Source: Gari tellinella (lineage: Eukaryota > Mollusca > Bivalvia > Cardiida > Psammobiidae). From it: 64,000 nucleotides of DNA. The stretch spans positions 50,307,786 through 50,371,785 of the forward strand of contig OV277862.1 in the NCBI GenBank assembly GCA_922989275.2. The letters run 5' to 3'. The notes beneath the pieces are model-generated. The model was not told the origin of the DNA and did no database searches. It saw nothing but the letters and a program-made list of their open reading frames with translations. Of this stretch, positions 33,888-44,908 are shown in pieces (positions within the stretch are counted from its first letter, which is position 1; each line of letters begins with the position of its first letter). The translations under genes were made by a program, and so were the position numbers.

Positions 33888-34032
33888 TCTAGTTTTATCG
33901 TCTACTTTAACCCTCTTGTCGCCGAAATATCGTCTGCATCGGTAGTGTCGTCTGCAATATTTTTAAAGTCAGCTTTAGAGCTGTATTAACTGAAAAAATC
34001 TCGATTCGAGTGTCAAACAGTTTAAGTGAAAC
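33888..34032 (-). mobile_element. MITE family F, half copy in reverse
   Basis: TTAACCCTCTTGTCGCCGAA at about 33909, 'tcgtctgcaatatttttaaa' and 'cgagtgtcaaacagttta' match family F read backwards up to the core, which is missing. Confidence 0.6.
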
Positions 34033-34659
34033 AAGAAATATCTTTAAAAAAGATATTCGGCGGAATGAGTGGTTGAACTAAGGCTATATAGATGGGTGTG
34101 CAAAATTGAATGAAATTGAGGTTTTCAAAAGAATTGTAATATCTTGGATTGAAAAGCAAAAAATAAAAGTATACAATTGAAACAGTAACTTTTATTTAAA
34201 ATGCAAAACTATCATGTACAGAAATGCAAAACAAAACAATAATTTAACTCATATCCTAGCTACTGGTAGGAGATCCTCACATTAATCTATTGTTCTATAT
34301 ATCAAACTTTTCATTCATAGAGTTTCTTGAAACAAACTATAGCATACACAAATGTACAGATTCAACAGTCTGCTCTACTTCACTCTTGTAAATAATGATG
34401 AAACCACACAATTGTGTTTAACTCACTTGAGGCCATTTATATTTAATATTGCTTTTAATGTATGGTAAATGTGTACAAATAGTTAACAATTAAAACAAAT
34501 TGGTAGTAAACAATTACAAAACACCTAGCTTCCTCTGTATTTCAGATGTCATCTTAAATTGCATCAGCCCCCAGTGTAGTAAACAGTCTGGTCTGTGTCT
34601 CTAAATTTTACACTCACAGCCATATCTGGGAAAACTGTAATTGGTCATAGACCAGCCTA
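34033..34659. other. AT-rich DNA, nothing recognised
   Basis: No repeats, exons or long frames recognised. Confidence 0.4.
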
Positions 34660-34850
34660 CAGGGCTCCAGATAAGAGGGAGTAAACTAAACAAATCACAT
34701 TTATTCACTCATTTCAGCACCAAACCCTATGGTGTTACCACTCATTTTGATTGTCTCGAAGAGACAATTCAAATTTTTAGTGACACCACAGGGTTTAATG
34801 CACAAATAAAGATTTTAAGTTTTGAAATAATTCCCTTATCTGGAGCCCTG
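34660..34850 (+). mobile_element. MITE family E
   Basis: Ends CAGGGCTCCAGATAAGAGG and ccttatctggagccctg. The hairpin is partly diverged (ctcattttgattgtctcgaa / gacaattcaaatttttagtg). No clear target duplication. Confidence 0.8.
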
Positions 34851-35062
34851 GCTACTATCCAATCAGACTATTCAGTTTCAACAGGTGCTCTCAAGTCTAA
34901 ATTTCTGATCAAATATAATTGGTTGCAATGTGTGGCCAAACAGAAAGTGTGGCTAAATAGAAACCAGACAGCTCCGCCGAAAAATGATTTAAAAACTGAT
35001 TACAATTTATCTAAGTCTGGATCGCAAACAGTTTGTAGTTACTAGTAGGTTCCTGACCACAA

Positions 35063-35526
35063 CATATCTGCCATTTCTCCGGATTTTCCGAAATCTTCAG
35101 ATTTTTCTTAATTTGTCCTGATCTAGACTGATTTTTACTGAAATCTTCGGATTTCTGCCCTTTTAAAATTTGGAATTTTATATGCGTCTTTTACTTTTTT
35201 TAAACGTTGAGATGAGTGTCAAACAGTTAACCCTTTGCCTGCTGGTCGCGACTTTATTGATTTTTTGCAAACAGTTTAGATCCAGATCAGACGCCGCGTT
35301 ATGCGGCGTCTGATCTGGATCCATACTGTTTGACACTCGTCTTTTGGTTTATTTACTTTGAAAAGGGTTAAGATCCACGCGGCGTCTGACGCGGATCTAA
35401 ATTGTTTGCATAATTATGTTAGTGTAATGGAAACTGTCAGCGAAAGGGTTAAAGGTACGATTTCTAAAATCGCACTTGAATATTAGGAAATCTTAGGATT
35501 TTTATAAGCAACTTATGGTAGCCCTG
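35063..35526 (+). mobile_element. MITE family G with a nested TTAA element
   Basis: Left end 'catatctgccatttctcc' (mutated CAGGGCTGCC), right end 'aacttatggtagccctg', perfect 6-bp duplication CCACAA. A complete TTAA-flanked element (35231-35448) is nested within. Confidence 0.8.
35231..35448 (+). mobile_element. TTAA element nested in family G
   Basis: TTAA at 35227-35230 and 35449-35452, ends CCCTTTGCCTGC and cgaaaggg. It has a main core hairpin (gcaaacagtttagatccaga, apex gacgccgcgttatgcggcgt) and a second small hairpin 'gatccacgcggcgtctgacg' at about 35372. Confidence 0.7.
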
Positions 35527-35541
35527 CCACAAGCGGTACAT

Positions 35542-35767
35542 CAGTGGAGAATCTGTTATTATTTCCCAACTATTATTTGCAGTGCAAACAGTTTGGAGCC
35601 AGATCAGACGCCGGGTGACCCGGCGTCTGATCAGGCTCCAAACTGTTTGCCACCAAGATAAACATGAAATATCAGAATTGTCCAAAAGTTGTTCTTTTCT
35701 ACGTTTTAGCGCTTTGCGTTTGCGTACGTTTGCGTTTAAACGGGAAAGAACAACATATTCTCCACTG
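35542..35767 (+). mobile_element. MITE family A, short left arm
   Basis: CAGTGGAGAATCTGTTATTA at left without its TA, and 'catattctccactg' before TA at right. The left inner arm lacks the 'aacgcgtttacgct' block. Core intact. Confidence 0.85.
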
Positions 35768-36030
35768 TATCTACGGTCTTCTCAAGTGGACCTCCGTATG
35801 ATTCAAGCTAGATACAAGAACATGTGGCTGGACAGGAAATAGTATAACGTGTTTAAGCAATCAAATTATCAATATTTTATTCATTTCGGTAATAACATTT
35901 TCTGGAATATTATCACAACATGACAATATAAAGCAAATATAGACGCAAAGCAACACCGTTTCAAAATTTATAAACTGACAAAAAGAATACATAATGCCCT
36001 TTTTAACTCCTTCACTGCCTTACCCCGAGT
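35768..36030. other. Intronic DNA, nothing recognised
   Basis: No recognisable content. Confidence 0.35.
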
Positions 36031-36260
36031 ATAATTATTATACATGTATTAGTCTATATGCAAACAGTTTGAATCCTGATCAGACGACGCTTAATGCGGC
36101 GTCTGATTAGGATCTAAACTGTTTGACGCTCATTTCAATATTTCTAAATTCAAAATACATAGAATTTAAATTTTAAGGTAACAAAGCAGACGACAATCGT
36201 TTAACATTGATTACGTAATGGCAGATAAGGCCATTACTTTCAACTTTCTTTAGGCAGAGA
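36031..36260 (+). mobile_element. F-like MITE, diverged
   Basis: The core is 'gcaaacagtttgaatcctga' with apex 'gacgacgcttaatgcggcgt' and the right arm ends 'aggatctaaactgtttgacg'. The tail 'caaagcagacgacaatcg' matches family F. Ends unclear. Confidence 0.55.
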
Positions 36261-36547
36261 TGTTTGTGCTCAGAGAACAAGCTTCAAATAGCTCATTTGA
36301 CAAGACAGAAAAGCATTTCTTTAAGGGACACGTAAACACATAAAAACACATTTGTATGAGATCCAGCTAAACACATGGAAATGCATTTAAAAAAAGGGGG
36401 GTGGGTTATTCTGACATTATTTACTGTATCTTACCCTTCTTAACACATTTTACAAATTTAAGTCCTATTGCATACAAACATTTGGCTTTAAATGTGAGTG
36501 GCATGATATTGGGTTAAATATAACAGATTTACGCAATACTTGCTTAA

Positions 36548-36786
36548 CCCATTACCCCATACATGTATCCTGTTTCTAGTTTTGAAGATAGATGATCACT
36601 TAAAGCAGGTTGAACATAAAGCAGAATGTGCCTTAAGGCATATTCTGCTTTATGTTAAGCTACCATCTTCCACAACAAAGAAAATATTTCTTAAAGTACA
36701 AATCTATGACTGTATAAAGTGGGACTATATTCTTCAGTGGAGGAATAAATTAAAAGCGAGAAAATGTGTATTTATGGGTTAATGGG
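36548..36786 (-). mobile_element. MITE family B, reverse orientation
   Basis: TTAA at 36544-36547 and 36787-36790. The right hairpin arm is shortened. The right TTAA is shared with the next element. Confidence 0.85.
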
Positions 36787-36790
36787 TTAA

Positions 36791-36960
36791 CCCTTTCCAC
36801 CATATATGTATGTCCAAATCAACTACACCCAAATCTGTTTAAGACAAGTTGCTGCATAAAGCAAGATGAAAGTAAAGCAGAAAGCTCCTATAGGAACATT
36901 CTGTTTTACTTTCATTATGTTTTAAGCTGCCAGCCGTATTCAACACTATCAAAGAATATC
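36791..36960 (+). mobile_element. TTAA-start element with family H-like hairpin
   Basis: Begins CCCTTTCCACCATATATG after the shared TTAA. The hairpin 'gcaagatgaaagtaaagcag' / 'tgttttactttcattatgtt' mixes the B arm sequence with an H apex (aaagctcctataggaac). Right end not found. Confidence 0.55.
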
Positions 36961-36988
36961 CATTGGTTTGCACTTTATGTTGAGGGTA

Positions 36989-37254
36989 CCGTGGAGAATC
37001 TGTTATTTTTTCCCAATAAACGCGTTTACGCTAAAACTATTATTTTCACTGCAAACAGTTTGAAGCCAGATCAGACGCCAGGTAACCCGGCGGCTGATCA
37101 GGCTCCAAACTGTTTGCCACCAAGATAAAGATGAATTATCAAAATTGTCAAAAAGTTGTTCTTTTCTACGTTTTAGTGTTTTGCGTTTGCGTACGTTTGC
37201 GTACGTTTGCGTACGTTTGCGTTTAAATGGGAAAGAATAACAGATTCTCCACTG
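36989..37254 (+). mobile_element. MITE family A with an expanded internal decamer
   Basis: Left end ccgtggagaatctgttattt after TA, right end cagattctccactg before TA. The decamer gtacgtttgc is repeated in tandem at about 37191-37220 where other copies have one. A/A orientation. Confidence 0.9.
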
Positions 37255-37753
37255 TAACCATATATCTATGGAGCAAAGAGTTGAGATGAAATACTGTTAG
37301 CAACACAACAAATAAACAAGGTAGTGTACCTGGTAAATATGTATAATACTATACAGTAAAATGATACATAGTTAACAAATAATTATATGTAACTTATACA
37401 ATTCAATTGACTAAATATATATTTATGTTGAAAGCTTGTGGTTAGCAAACATTCTGCTTTTTTTCTACAATAAATATAGATATATAATACATGTATAATG
37501 TACTAACCTTAACAGTATACACAATACTATCAAATATTCACATGTTTGGCTGCATATCTGAAAACAGGGCAGAGATTGTGGTAAAATAGTTGATAGGCTA
37601 AATTGTGTGGCTCTAACAGAGAGTACAATATAATAATAAGAAACCCAAGAGTGTACTTTGGATCCAAATGAGTTGATAAGATATTCAGCATCCTTTATGG
37701 ATCCAAAAGAGTAGTATGTATGTTTTACTGTAAATTTTATAAAGTTTAGTTAA
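37255..37753. other. AT-rich DNA, nothing recognised
   Basis: No repeats or exons recognised. Confidence 0.4.
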
Positions 37754-38015
37754 CCCTTTACTCCATGGTTACTGGATGGCTTTTTTTTTACGCCTTTGAT
37801 TAATTCTTCAAGTGAAGAAAAAATATTGATTTTAAATAGTTAAAAATTTGTGACATAAAAAATACATTGAATACATGTATCGAATTGTATCCTAGTGTAA
37901 AGTAACTTAAAGCAGACTGAAAGTAAAGCAGAATGTACATGAAGACACATTCTGTATTATTTTTAACCTGCTTCAAGTACCTACCTGCCTTCAAAACTAG
38001 AAACAGGTTATTGGG
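37754..38015 (+). mobile_element. MITE family B
   Basis: TTAA at 37750-37753 and 38016-38019. The hairpin is diverged. Shares its right TTAA with the family D copy that follows. Confidence 0.8.
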
Positions 38016-38019
38016 TTAA

Positions 38020-38262
38020 CCCTTTCCTCCCTGAAACCTCAAATAGACAATCCCAGTTTCCAATTAAGTCTAGTCCATTTCTGACTTTTAAGGGTTGTTT
38101 TTGTCAATGTTTAGCATTTTGACAAACAGTGAAGACCCAGATCAGAGGGCTCCTGAAGGAGCCCTCTGATCTGGGTCTTCACTGTTTGCATAGGACAAGT
38201 GCACTTTTAACATGTATACTGTTTGAAAAGGATGCCTATATGCGGGACTAGGGTTCAAAGGG
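38020..38262 (+). mobile_element. MITE family D, complete
   Basis: CCCTTTCCTCCCTGAAACC at left, 'gggttcaaaggg' at right, TTAA on both sides. Perfect core: arms 'aaacagtgaagacccagatc' and complement, apex 'gggctcctgaaggagccc'. Confidence 0.9.
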
Positions 38263-38355
38263 TTAAAGAGGTATAGACATACTGTTAGTATTTAGATGTT
38301 TCTTGTTTTACTTTTATATGTACAGTGAAGAATTAATTATTCTTTTCTTTTTTAA

Positions 38356-38584
38356 CAGGCCTTACCCCATAACCATTCTTGTATTGAAGACAGGTGTTCA
38401 TTTAAAGCAGGTTGAAAGTAAAGCAGAATGCGCCTGCATTCTGCTTTATTTTCAGCCTGGTTTAAGCTACCATCTTCTAGGATACAGAATCTATATGTTA
38501 TTGTGCATATTAATAACTGTATTAAGTTTAATCATTTTCTTCAGTGGAAGAATAAATTAAAGAGTGTGTGTATGGGGGTAATGG
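38356..38584 (-). mobile_element. MITE family B, diverged ends
   Basis: 'ttaacaggccttaccccata' at left and 'tatgggggtaatgg' at right. The hairpin apex is shortened to 'gcgcctgc'. Confidence 0.7.
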
Positions 38585-38623
38585 AACTTACAATGCAATG
38601 AAATTAAGAAATAATAAATTCAA

Positions 38624-38767
38624 ACCAGTGTTTTAACATGCAATAGAAAATGGGTAGGTCAGTTGAGATGCGTAGTAATGAAATAATGACGCGGAAGGCT
38701 GAGTGATTGAAGTACCAGCATCTCAACGACTAACCGTGTTCTATTGATAGATAAAACACAGGTATTA
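38624..38767. repeat. Fold-back repeat
   Basis: 'accagtgttttaacatgcaa' with 'taggtcagttgagatgc' pairs with 'gcatctcaacgactaaccg' and 'gataaaacacaggta'. It resembles in design the fold-backs at 28782 and 54195. Confidence 0.7.
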
Positions 38768-38787
38768 ATTATTTCGATTCTAACATT

Positions 38788-38907
38788 TACACATAAATAT
38801 GCCTTTTTACGCATTTAATTTATTGTTCCACTACGGAAAAAAGTTCCATTTTATACAACAAGTGGATACCTGTCTTCAAAATTAGAAACAGGCTATGGGG
38901 TAATGGG
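38788..38907 (+). mobile_element. MITE family B, hairpin deleted
   Basis: Left part 'aatatgcctttttacgcatt' joins directly to right part 'acctgtcttcaaaattagaa'. It ends aatggg before TTAA 38908-38911, shared with the next copy. Confidence 0.7.
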
Positions 38908-38911
38908 TTAA

Positions 38912-39154
38912 CCCTTTCCCTTATAGAAGCGCCTTTTAGCGTATTTAATTTATTTCTCCACTGAAGAAAATAATTCAAATAATACAGTCATGAACATATA
39001 GCATTAGAAATATTTTCTACATTCTAGCAGGTGGTAGCTTATAGCAGACTGACAGTAAAGCAGAATGCGCCTTAAAGCGCATTCTGCTTTACTTTCAACC
39101 TGCTTTAAGTGGTAATTTGTCTTCATAACTAGAAACAGGCTATTGGGTAAAGGG
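38912..39154 (+). mobile_element. MITE family B
   Basis: CCCTTTCCCTTATAGAAGCG at left, 'gggtaaaggg' at right, TTAA at both sides. Left TTAA shared with the preceding deleted copy. Confidence 0.85.
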
Positions 39155-39170
39155 TTAAACAAGATTTATA

Positions 39171-40224
39171 CGAGGTGTGTCCGTAAAGTTTGTAGACAAT
39201 GTCTATATTTATTAAAGTAACGCACGGTTGAAAGTTTTGTTATGTCTATTATTGAAGTTATGTTTTAGGCATTATTTGTAGAAAATACGACGGTTTTGCG
39301 TAAAAAATAAGAAAAGTATGAATTATTCTTCTAACAAGGAAAGAGGGACCAGGGGCACGCCAAAATACCCAATTTATTTGATTTTCAAAGTGCCGTCTGT
39401 AGTTTATAACTAGATGCAAACCAAACCGATTCTATCCAAAACACATTCCGCAAATAAGGATAACGTCGACGTCATTTCCAGAAAGTTTGGACGTTAACGT
39501 CAAAACCGTTCAAATTTTATGCACATCAATAATTCTGAAGCATTCCGAAATTGTCTCTGGCGAAAATGACTGAATTTGACGTCGCTGAACAGCAGACAAT
39601 TATAAAGTTATGAGCTTCCCTTGGAAAATCGCCAGTGGATACGATGAAAATGTTGTCGGAAACAAGAGGGAAGCCATCCATGTGCCGTTCTTTAGTTTAT
39701 AAGTGGCATAAAAGGTTTAGCGACGGGCGGAGTTCAACGAAGGATGATGAGAGATGTGTGCGCCCGGGTGTCATCAACGAAGGATTTGTCGATTCGGTGC
39801 ATACGATAATCGACGAGTATCGCAGAGTAAGCGTGAGAGACTTATCTGAACGGATTGGTGTTGGTACAACTACTGTGGATTTGATTTTGAAAGATAGATT
39901 GAAAATGAACAAAGTGTGCGCAAGATGGATTCCACGAATATTGACAGAAATTTGATAATTTAAATCAAATTCTATGGTGAGCACTTGAAGCATTCTCTGT
40001 CTAACGTCTGACTCTGTAACGACGTTGCGACATCATAACGACGTCTGCACCTGCCCCGGGTATCTATAAGTGTATGTGGAAAAAGACAGAGAAATAAAAG
40101 ACTACTATTTTTCACATGACAAATGAAAAACGTCCCCTCTTTAGAGTAGTGTAAGTTTTGTATGGCTATTGTTTAAGCTTTGTGACTTTCAAGCACTGTC
40201 CACAAACTTTATGGACACACCTCG
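39171..40224 (+). mobile_element. Mariner element, internally deleted
   Basis: Terminal repeats CGAGGTGTGTCCGTAAAG and (inverse) CGAGGTGTGTCCATAAAG, flanked by TA at 39169-39170 and 40225-40226. At 1,054 bp it is shorter than typical autonomous mariners of about 1.3 kb. It encodes only the DNA-binding N terminus of a transposase. It inserted just to the right of a family B copy. It could have been mobilised in trans. Confidence 0.9.
39566..39955 (+). pseudogene. Mariner transposase N-terminal fragment
   Basis: A frame from ATG 39566 (MTEFDVAEQQTIIKL) is broken by TGA at 39611-39613 and then continues as ASLGKSPVDTMKMLSETRGK through SLVYKWHKRFSDGRSSTKDD to RIGVGTTTVDLILKDRLKMN and KVCARWIPRILTEI, then stops. 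The helix-turn-helix pair and the VCARWIPRILT segment are typical of mariner transposases. The catalytic D,D34D domain is absent. Two lesions (the early stop and loss of the catalytic domain) make it non-functional. Confidence 0.85.
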
Positions 40225-40489
40225 TATAACTATAACAATCAGTGCAGACCAAGTGCATCTAAATTGTTTGCAAAAGAGCTTTATGACGGCTGCAAACAGA
40301 ATGGCATGGCACAAGTTGCTCCAATTCTTCATACAGGCCAGATAACAGAACAGTAGCAAAAACTAATATACTATACATCAATATCAATATTTAAACATGT
40401 ATAAGTATATTACAGCAAGATATAACAATAAGCATGATGTAAAATTTAATCACTAACATTTTATTGCTAAACATGTGTCAAGTAGTCTC

Positions 40490-40540
40490 CTCAGGAGCCC
40501 TCTGGTCTGAGTCTACACTGTTTGCATAGGGGACATATCC
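40490..40540 (+). mobile_element. MITE family D core fragment
   Basis: 'cctcaggagccctctggtct' and 'gagtctacactgtttgcata' represent the right half of a D core. 40541-40835 is otherwise unrecognised AT-rich DNA. Confidence 0.5.
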
Positions 40541-40837
40541 TGTTCCAGCACTTTAAGGATTGAGAATAAAACAAATGTAGATATAACAGTAAAATGTTTC
40601 AAATAAAAATGTTCTTAATAATAATACATGTACATTGTAATAGTATTCAATACTGTTATAAAATTTTATATATGGCACAATCCAACAATCTGCATAGCAG
40701 AAAAATGCTAAAAAGGAATTGTAAGCAAGAGATTCTAAGATTTAAGTATGTAAACATACCTATTGCTAGATTCAGTTATCAAAATATTTATAAATGATAA
40801 AAACTACAAAAAAGAAGGCCATGATTTGGCCCAATTG

Positions 40838-40925
40838 AGGTTATAAAGCTTTTGAGTTTAGTCTGAGATTGTTCTCAAGCATTTGAGTGGTCAGATTTGA
40901 CCTTGGACCCAGGATGGCCCTGAAT
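40838..40925. repeat. Half of the fold-back family seen at 50842
   Basis: 'ggttataaagcttttgagtt', 'tgttctcaagcatttgagtg' and 'gtcagatttgaccttgg' match one arm of 50842-50988; the other arm is missing. Confidence 0.6.
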
Positions 40926-41048
40926 TCTCTCACCCACCTGAGGATAATGAACCTGAGTGATAATTTTAACTTCGAGTTTCACCCATTATAAAAACATGCG
41001 TTCCAATTTATAGTTTGTCAAACTTTGATCAAAAGCCATTCCAATTAG

Positions 41049-41165
41049 CAGGGCTGCTATAAGTTAAATTGGAAATCTTAAGATTTCCAATTTATCTATT
41101 ACTCAAGCGTGATTACTTAAAGCAGATTCTACTTTACTTTTAGCCTCACTTTAGAACTCACAGCA
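41049..41165. mobile_element. Family G fragment with decayed B hairpin
   Basis: CAGGGCTGCTATAAGTT then 'aaatcttaagatttccaatt', followed by 'acttaaagcagattctactt'. The right end is not found. 41166-41640 shows nothing recognised. Confidence 0.5.
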
Positions 41166-41654
41166 ATATGATTGTGTGAAAGTTAAACCAAAGTCTATGT
41201 AAAACAAACTGGAACCATTGGCATGGGAGGAGATGTCATTTATAGCCTGTTCCATTTGATTATAAATCTGTTAGCCATCTTGTCAGGTGTACTGGAACAT
41301 CAGTCAGCTTGTTTCTGTAAGGACATAAAGTGTATATTGTAATCTCAAAATGGGCAATTATCAACAGAGATTCTACAGTCAAGTTTGTGTTAACTCATTG
41401 AAACCGGCACAATAGCAGTTTCCTTTTAATTGTAGTTAATTTCTGAGTTTTATTCGGGTTGTTATTTACATTTTTAATGTGCATTGGGTCAACAGTCATC
41501 GATCCCTGGACGTTACCCTTCCAGTTACAGACTGCATACAACATTGCTTAAGTTTGTACACCCCAAAACACTCAACAATTTGACTATGAAACTGACTTCT
41601 ACATTCAGCCTGTAGAAGTGTTTATATATGCATGTACTCCATTCAGTCAAACAA

Positions 41655-41785
41655 TATATTGCATTTTAGCAAACAGCACAGACTCTGATCAGAGGACTCC
41701 TTAATAGGAGCTCTGTGAACTTGGTCCCAACAGTTTGCATAGGACAATTGTACTCTCAACTGGTACAGTGTTTTTAAAGGATGTA
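41655..41785 (+). mobile_element. MITE family D fragment
   Basis: 'gcattttagcaaacagcaca', 'gactctgatcagaggactcc' and 'acagtttgcataggacaatt' represent a diverged D core and right side. The Tigger-like element is inserted at its right edge. Confidence 0.5.
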
Positions 41786-43083
41786 CAGTTAAACCTCTAT
41801 GTATCGAACTTCGATAAATCGAATACCCCGTTGTGTCGAAGTTTTTTTGAAGTCCCGATCTTTTCCACTATATATTCCTTGTAAAAACACATCCATGAAT
41901 CGAAGTTATGTGTATCGAATTCCCCGTTGTATCGAAGTTTTTTTCCAGTCCTTTTCATATAAATCCAACATAAAATACCACAAATGTATCGAACATCGAT
42001 TACCTGTCAACATGGAGAAATGCTGTCAACTAACATGGATCAACAGATTACATGACTCGCTAGACTGACGCTAATTTTTCACACCTTCGCGTGAAAACAC
42101 GCTGGGGTGCTCTTTTAATTCTGCATGCACAATCTGTGTTATCAGTAATAATTTGGTAAGTTTGTCATTTAATTGTTTCACAGTTTTCGTTAATGATATT
42201 GACAACGCCGCCATATTTAAAGGCTTGATGACACCAATTTATCCAAATGAGTAAATAAACCGCAAGGACTGTTTTGGACCGACAATTAACGAAACAAGCC
42301 AAACTTTGTGAGAAGTTTAATAATGCTGATAAACCAGTGGTCGGCATTCTATTATCAGAGCCACAACATGGCAGATGCGCTCCGATCATGGTCTGTCCGG
42401 TGAAAGACCCGGTAACTAATCCGTGGGGATAGCTGGGCAGACCCATCTCAAAACGAACGACAACTCTGTTAAGATATCGATAAAGATATGACTGTATGCT
42501 ATAAGCATCCTGTATGGTGTTTAATGCAATAAAAGATTGATTGATTGATTGATTGATTGATTGTATGTTTGTATTTATGCACCTGCAATCTTGACAACCT
42601 CGAAGTCGAAAATTAATCTTTAAAATCATTATTATTTAATCAAATGTTTATTTCAATCTAGAAGCTAAATTGATTGACAGTTACACTGTACATAGTACGA
42701 TTTTCGGCTTTTCCGCCGTAGTTTCGCATCTTGGTGTAATTGACAGCATCGAAGTTGAAAGTAAGATACATGTAGTTTTTTTCTATGTTTTAATGCGTAT
42801 AACTATGAATTCTCCTACCTTTGTACACATGTATTGTATTTTGTTATTTATGCCGTTGTTTTTATAAATGATAAAGAACACACGTCGGATTTATGTTTTA
42901 TTTCAATATGCCAAAAAGTACACATAGACGTGAAAACATTACACGCCGGGAGCGATAGTTCTTATAGATCTGATATGCATTGAAATTCAATACTCAAATC
43001 ACAACCCATTTATGATTCGAAGCCCCGATGTTTCGAAGTTTTTTTCACAGTCCCTTGAAGTTCGATACATCGAGGTTTAACTG
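41786..43083. mobile_element. Tigger/pogo-like non-autonomous element, 1.3 kb
   Basis: Terminal repeats CAGTTAAACCTCTATGTATC and the inverse (gatacatcgaggtttaactg), flanked by TA at 41784-41785 and 43084-43085. Subterminal 'tatcgaagtttttttccagt' motifs are repeated inside both ends. The body (about 42.1-42.9 kb) has no recognisable transposase. A 154-codon minus frame at 42165-42629 runs across a GATT microsatellite and is not accepted as a gene. Confidence 0.85.
42536..42564. repeat. (GATT)n microsatellite
   Basis: About seven copies of gatt inside the Tigger-like element. Confidence 0.95.
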
Positions 43084-43149
43084 TATATTCTCTTTGCTAG
43101 TGTCCAATGGGTTAGGCAGCTGTTTGCTTCAGTAGCATATAGAGACATC

Positions 43150-43235
43150 TAAATACAGATGACTACTTAATGAAGGAAAAACATAAATGCAGAAAGCTCT
43201 ATAGAGCAACAGTCTTGTTCAAAATGGGTCTTCTA
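43150..43235. mobile_element. Family H hairpin, decayed
   Basis: 'atgactacttaatgaaggaa' and 'aaatgcagaaagctctatag' with 'agagc' right after. The right arm is mostly lost. Confidence 0.4.
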
Positions 43236-43248
43236 TTAGATCACATAA

Positions 43249-43491
43249 CCCTTTGAACCCTAGTCCGGCATATAGGCGTCCTTTTCAAACAGTGTACATG
43301 TGAATAGTACACTTGTTCTATGCAAACAGTGAAGACCCAGATCAGAGGGCTCCGAAAGGAGCCCTCTGATCAAGGACTTCACTGTTTGTCATAATGCCAA
43401 ACATTGACAAAAACAACCCTTAAAAGTCAGAAATGGACTAGACTAAAATGGAAACTGGAATTGTTTATTTAAAGTTTCAGGGAGGAAAGAG
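43249..43491 (-). mobile_element. MITE family D, complete
   Basis: 'ccctttgaaccctagtccgg' at left, 'cagggaggaaagag' at right before TTAA 43492-43495. Core arms 'aaacagtgaagacccagatc' and 'gatcaaggacttcactgttt'. Shares its right TTAA with a family B copy. Confidence 0.85.
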
Positions 43492-43495
43492 TTAA

Positions 43496-43725
43496 TCCAT
43501 TTCCCCATAGCCAATTTCTAGTTTGGAAGGCAGGTGATCACTTAAAGCAGGTTGAATGTAAGGCACATTCTGCTTCACTCTCAGCCTGCTTTAAGCTACT
43601 ATCTACTAGGGTATAGCAAATATTTATTATGGTACATATTTATGACTGTATAAAGTAGAACTTCTTTCTTCAGTGGAGGAATAAATAGTGGGGTAAAAAT
43701 AAATAGCATATTTATGGGGGAAGTG
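43496..43725 (-). mobile_element. MITE family B, hairpin reduced
   Basis: 'tccatttccccatagccaat' at left after the shared TTAA; 'tatgggggaagtg' before TTAA at right. Part of the left hairpin arm is deleted. Confidence 0.75.
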
Positions 43726-43884
43726 TTAATAAGATTGACTGTATGACGATTCTAAAAGGCAAGTACTATAAAGGTATAAAGAGTTATTTCCCTTTAATAA
43801 CAATCAAACAATGAATAACAATTGGTCTTTAAAGCAGGTCACTGCTTAATGCAGAACAAAATTAATGCAGAAAGCTCATTGACC

Positions 43885-44420
43885 TATTACTTCATTACAC
43901 CTTTAATTTAATTCTCCACTTAAGAAAATAGTTTTAACTTAATGTCATGAATATCAACCATTAGAAATACTTACTAAGAAAAGAAAACCCTGTTTCTAGG
44001 TTTTGAGATAGTAGACCATTTAAAGCAGGTTAAAAGTAAAGGAGTCTGTGCCTTAATGCATATTCTTGATGGTATAAAATGGTGTTTTTATATGATATGA
44101 ATTCTCACAAAATTTGAGTTTCAACTGAATTTTTACTTTAAATTAGAACAAAAGGTGGCTTTTATAAGGATATACATTTAGACAAATGACAAAAAGATTA
44201 AAATCAAGATTAAGACAAACAATGAAGTGGGTTTACTGCAATTTCAAGCAATCAAAATTCTAGTTTCTTCTCTATCTCCTTCACTGCCTATGTCTTTTAA
44301 CCTATTAACGAATAGGCTTTAAGTTATTCATCCACTAAAGAAAATACAGGCATGAATATGCACCACCAGAAATGCATCTTATATCCTAACCAATGGTATT
44401 AATAATGGCCCTACATACTG
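43885..44420. mobile_element. Decayed family B copies
   Basis: Two relics: 43885-44090 ('ttactaagaaaa', 'tgtttctaggttttgagata', 'aaagcaggttaaaagtaaag') and 44290-44415 ('aggctttaagttattcatcc', 'catgaatatgcaccaccaga'). Ends and hairpins incomplete. Confidence 0.5.
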
Positions 44421-44511
44421 GATCTTACAGCCTACCCATGTAGGGTTAGCTTTAAGGCATTCTAATGATGCTTCACTAGTAGTGTGCAATACTGTGAGGT
44501 GGCAGTTTTAA

Positions 44512-44756
44512 CCCATTCCCCAATTAATACGCCGTTTTACGACTTTCATTTATTCCTCCACTGTAGGAACATAGTTCCACATTATACCAAGATGAAAATG
44601 TCTTGTAGCAAATATTTTCTTTTTCCTAGTAGATTGTAGCTTAAAACAGGCTGAAAGTAAAGCACAATGCGCCTTAAGGCGCATTCTGCTTTACCTTCAA
44701 CCTGCTTTAAGTAATCATCTGTCATCCAAACTTGAAATAGGCTATTGGGTAAGGGG
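44512..44756 (+). mobile_element. MITE family B
   Basis: CCCATTCCCCAATTAATACG at left, 'tattgggtaagggg' at right, TTAA at 44508-44511 and 44757-44760. Full hairpin. Confidence 0.85.
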
Positions 44757-44908
44757 TTAAGTAAGAATAAATTACAGCGATAAGAACCTATATAGGCTTT
44801 AAACTTTACTTTCATCTTACTTTAAGCAGTCGCATACCTTAAACACAAAACTACTAACAATGGTATGTCAGTTGGAAAAAGTGGACATAATGTGCTGAAT
44901 GCTATTAA

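Noticed and set aside
34641..35045. 134-codon plus-strand frame
   Set aside because: It covers a family E MITE from one end to the other.
42165..42629. 154-codon minus-strand frame inside the Tigger-like element, considered as a transposase remnant
   Set aside because: It crosses a GATT microsatellite (INQSINQS-type run) and shows no DNA-binding or DDE motifs.
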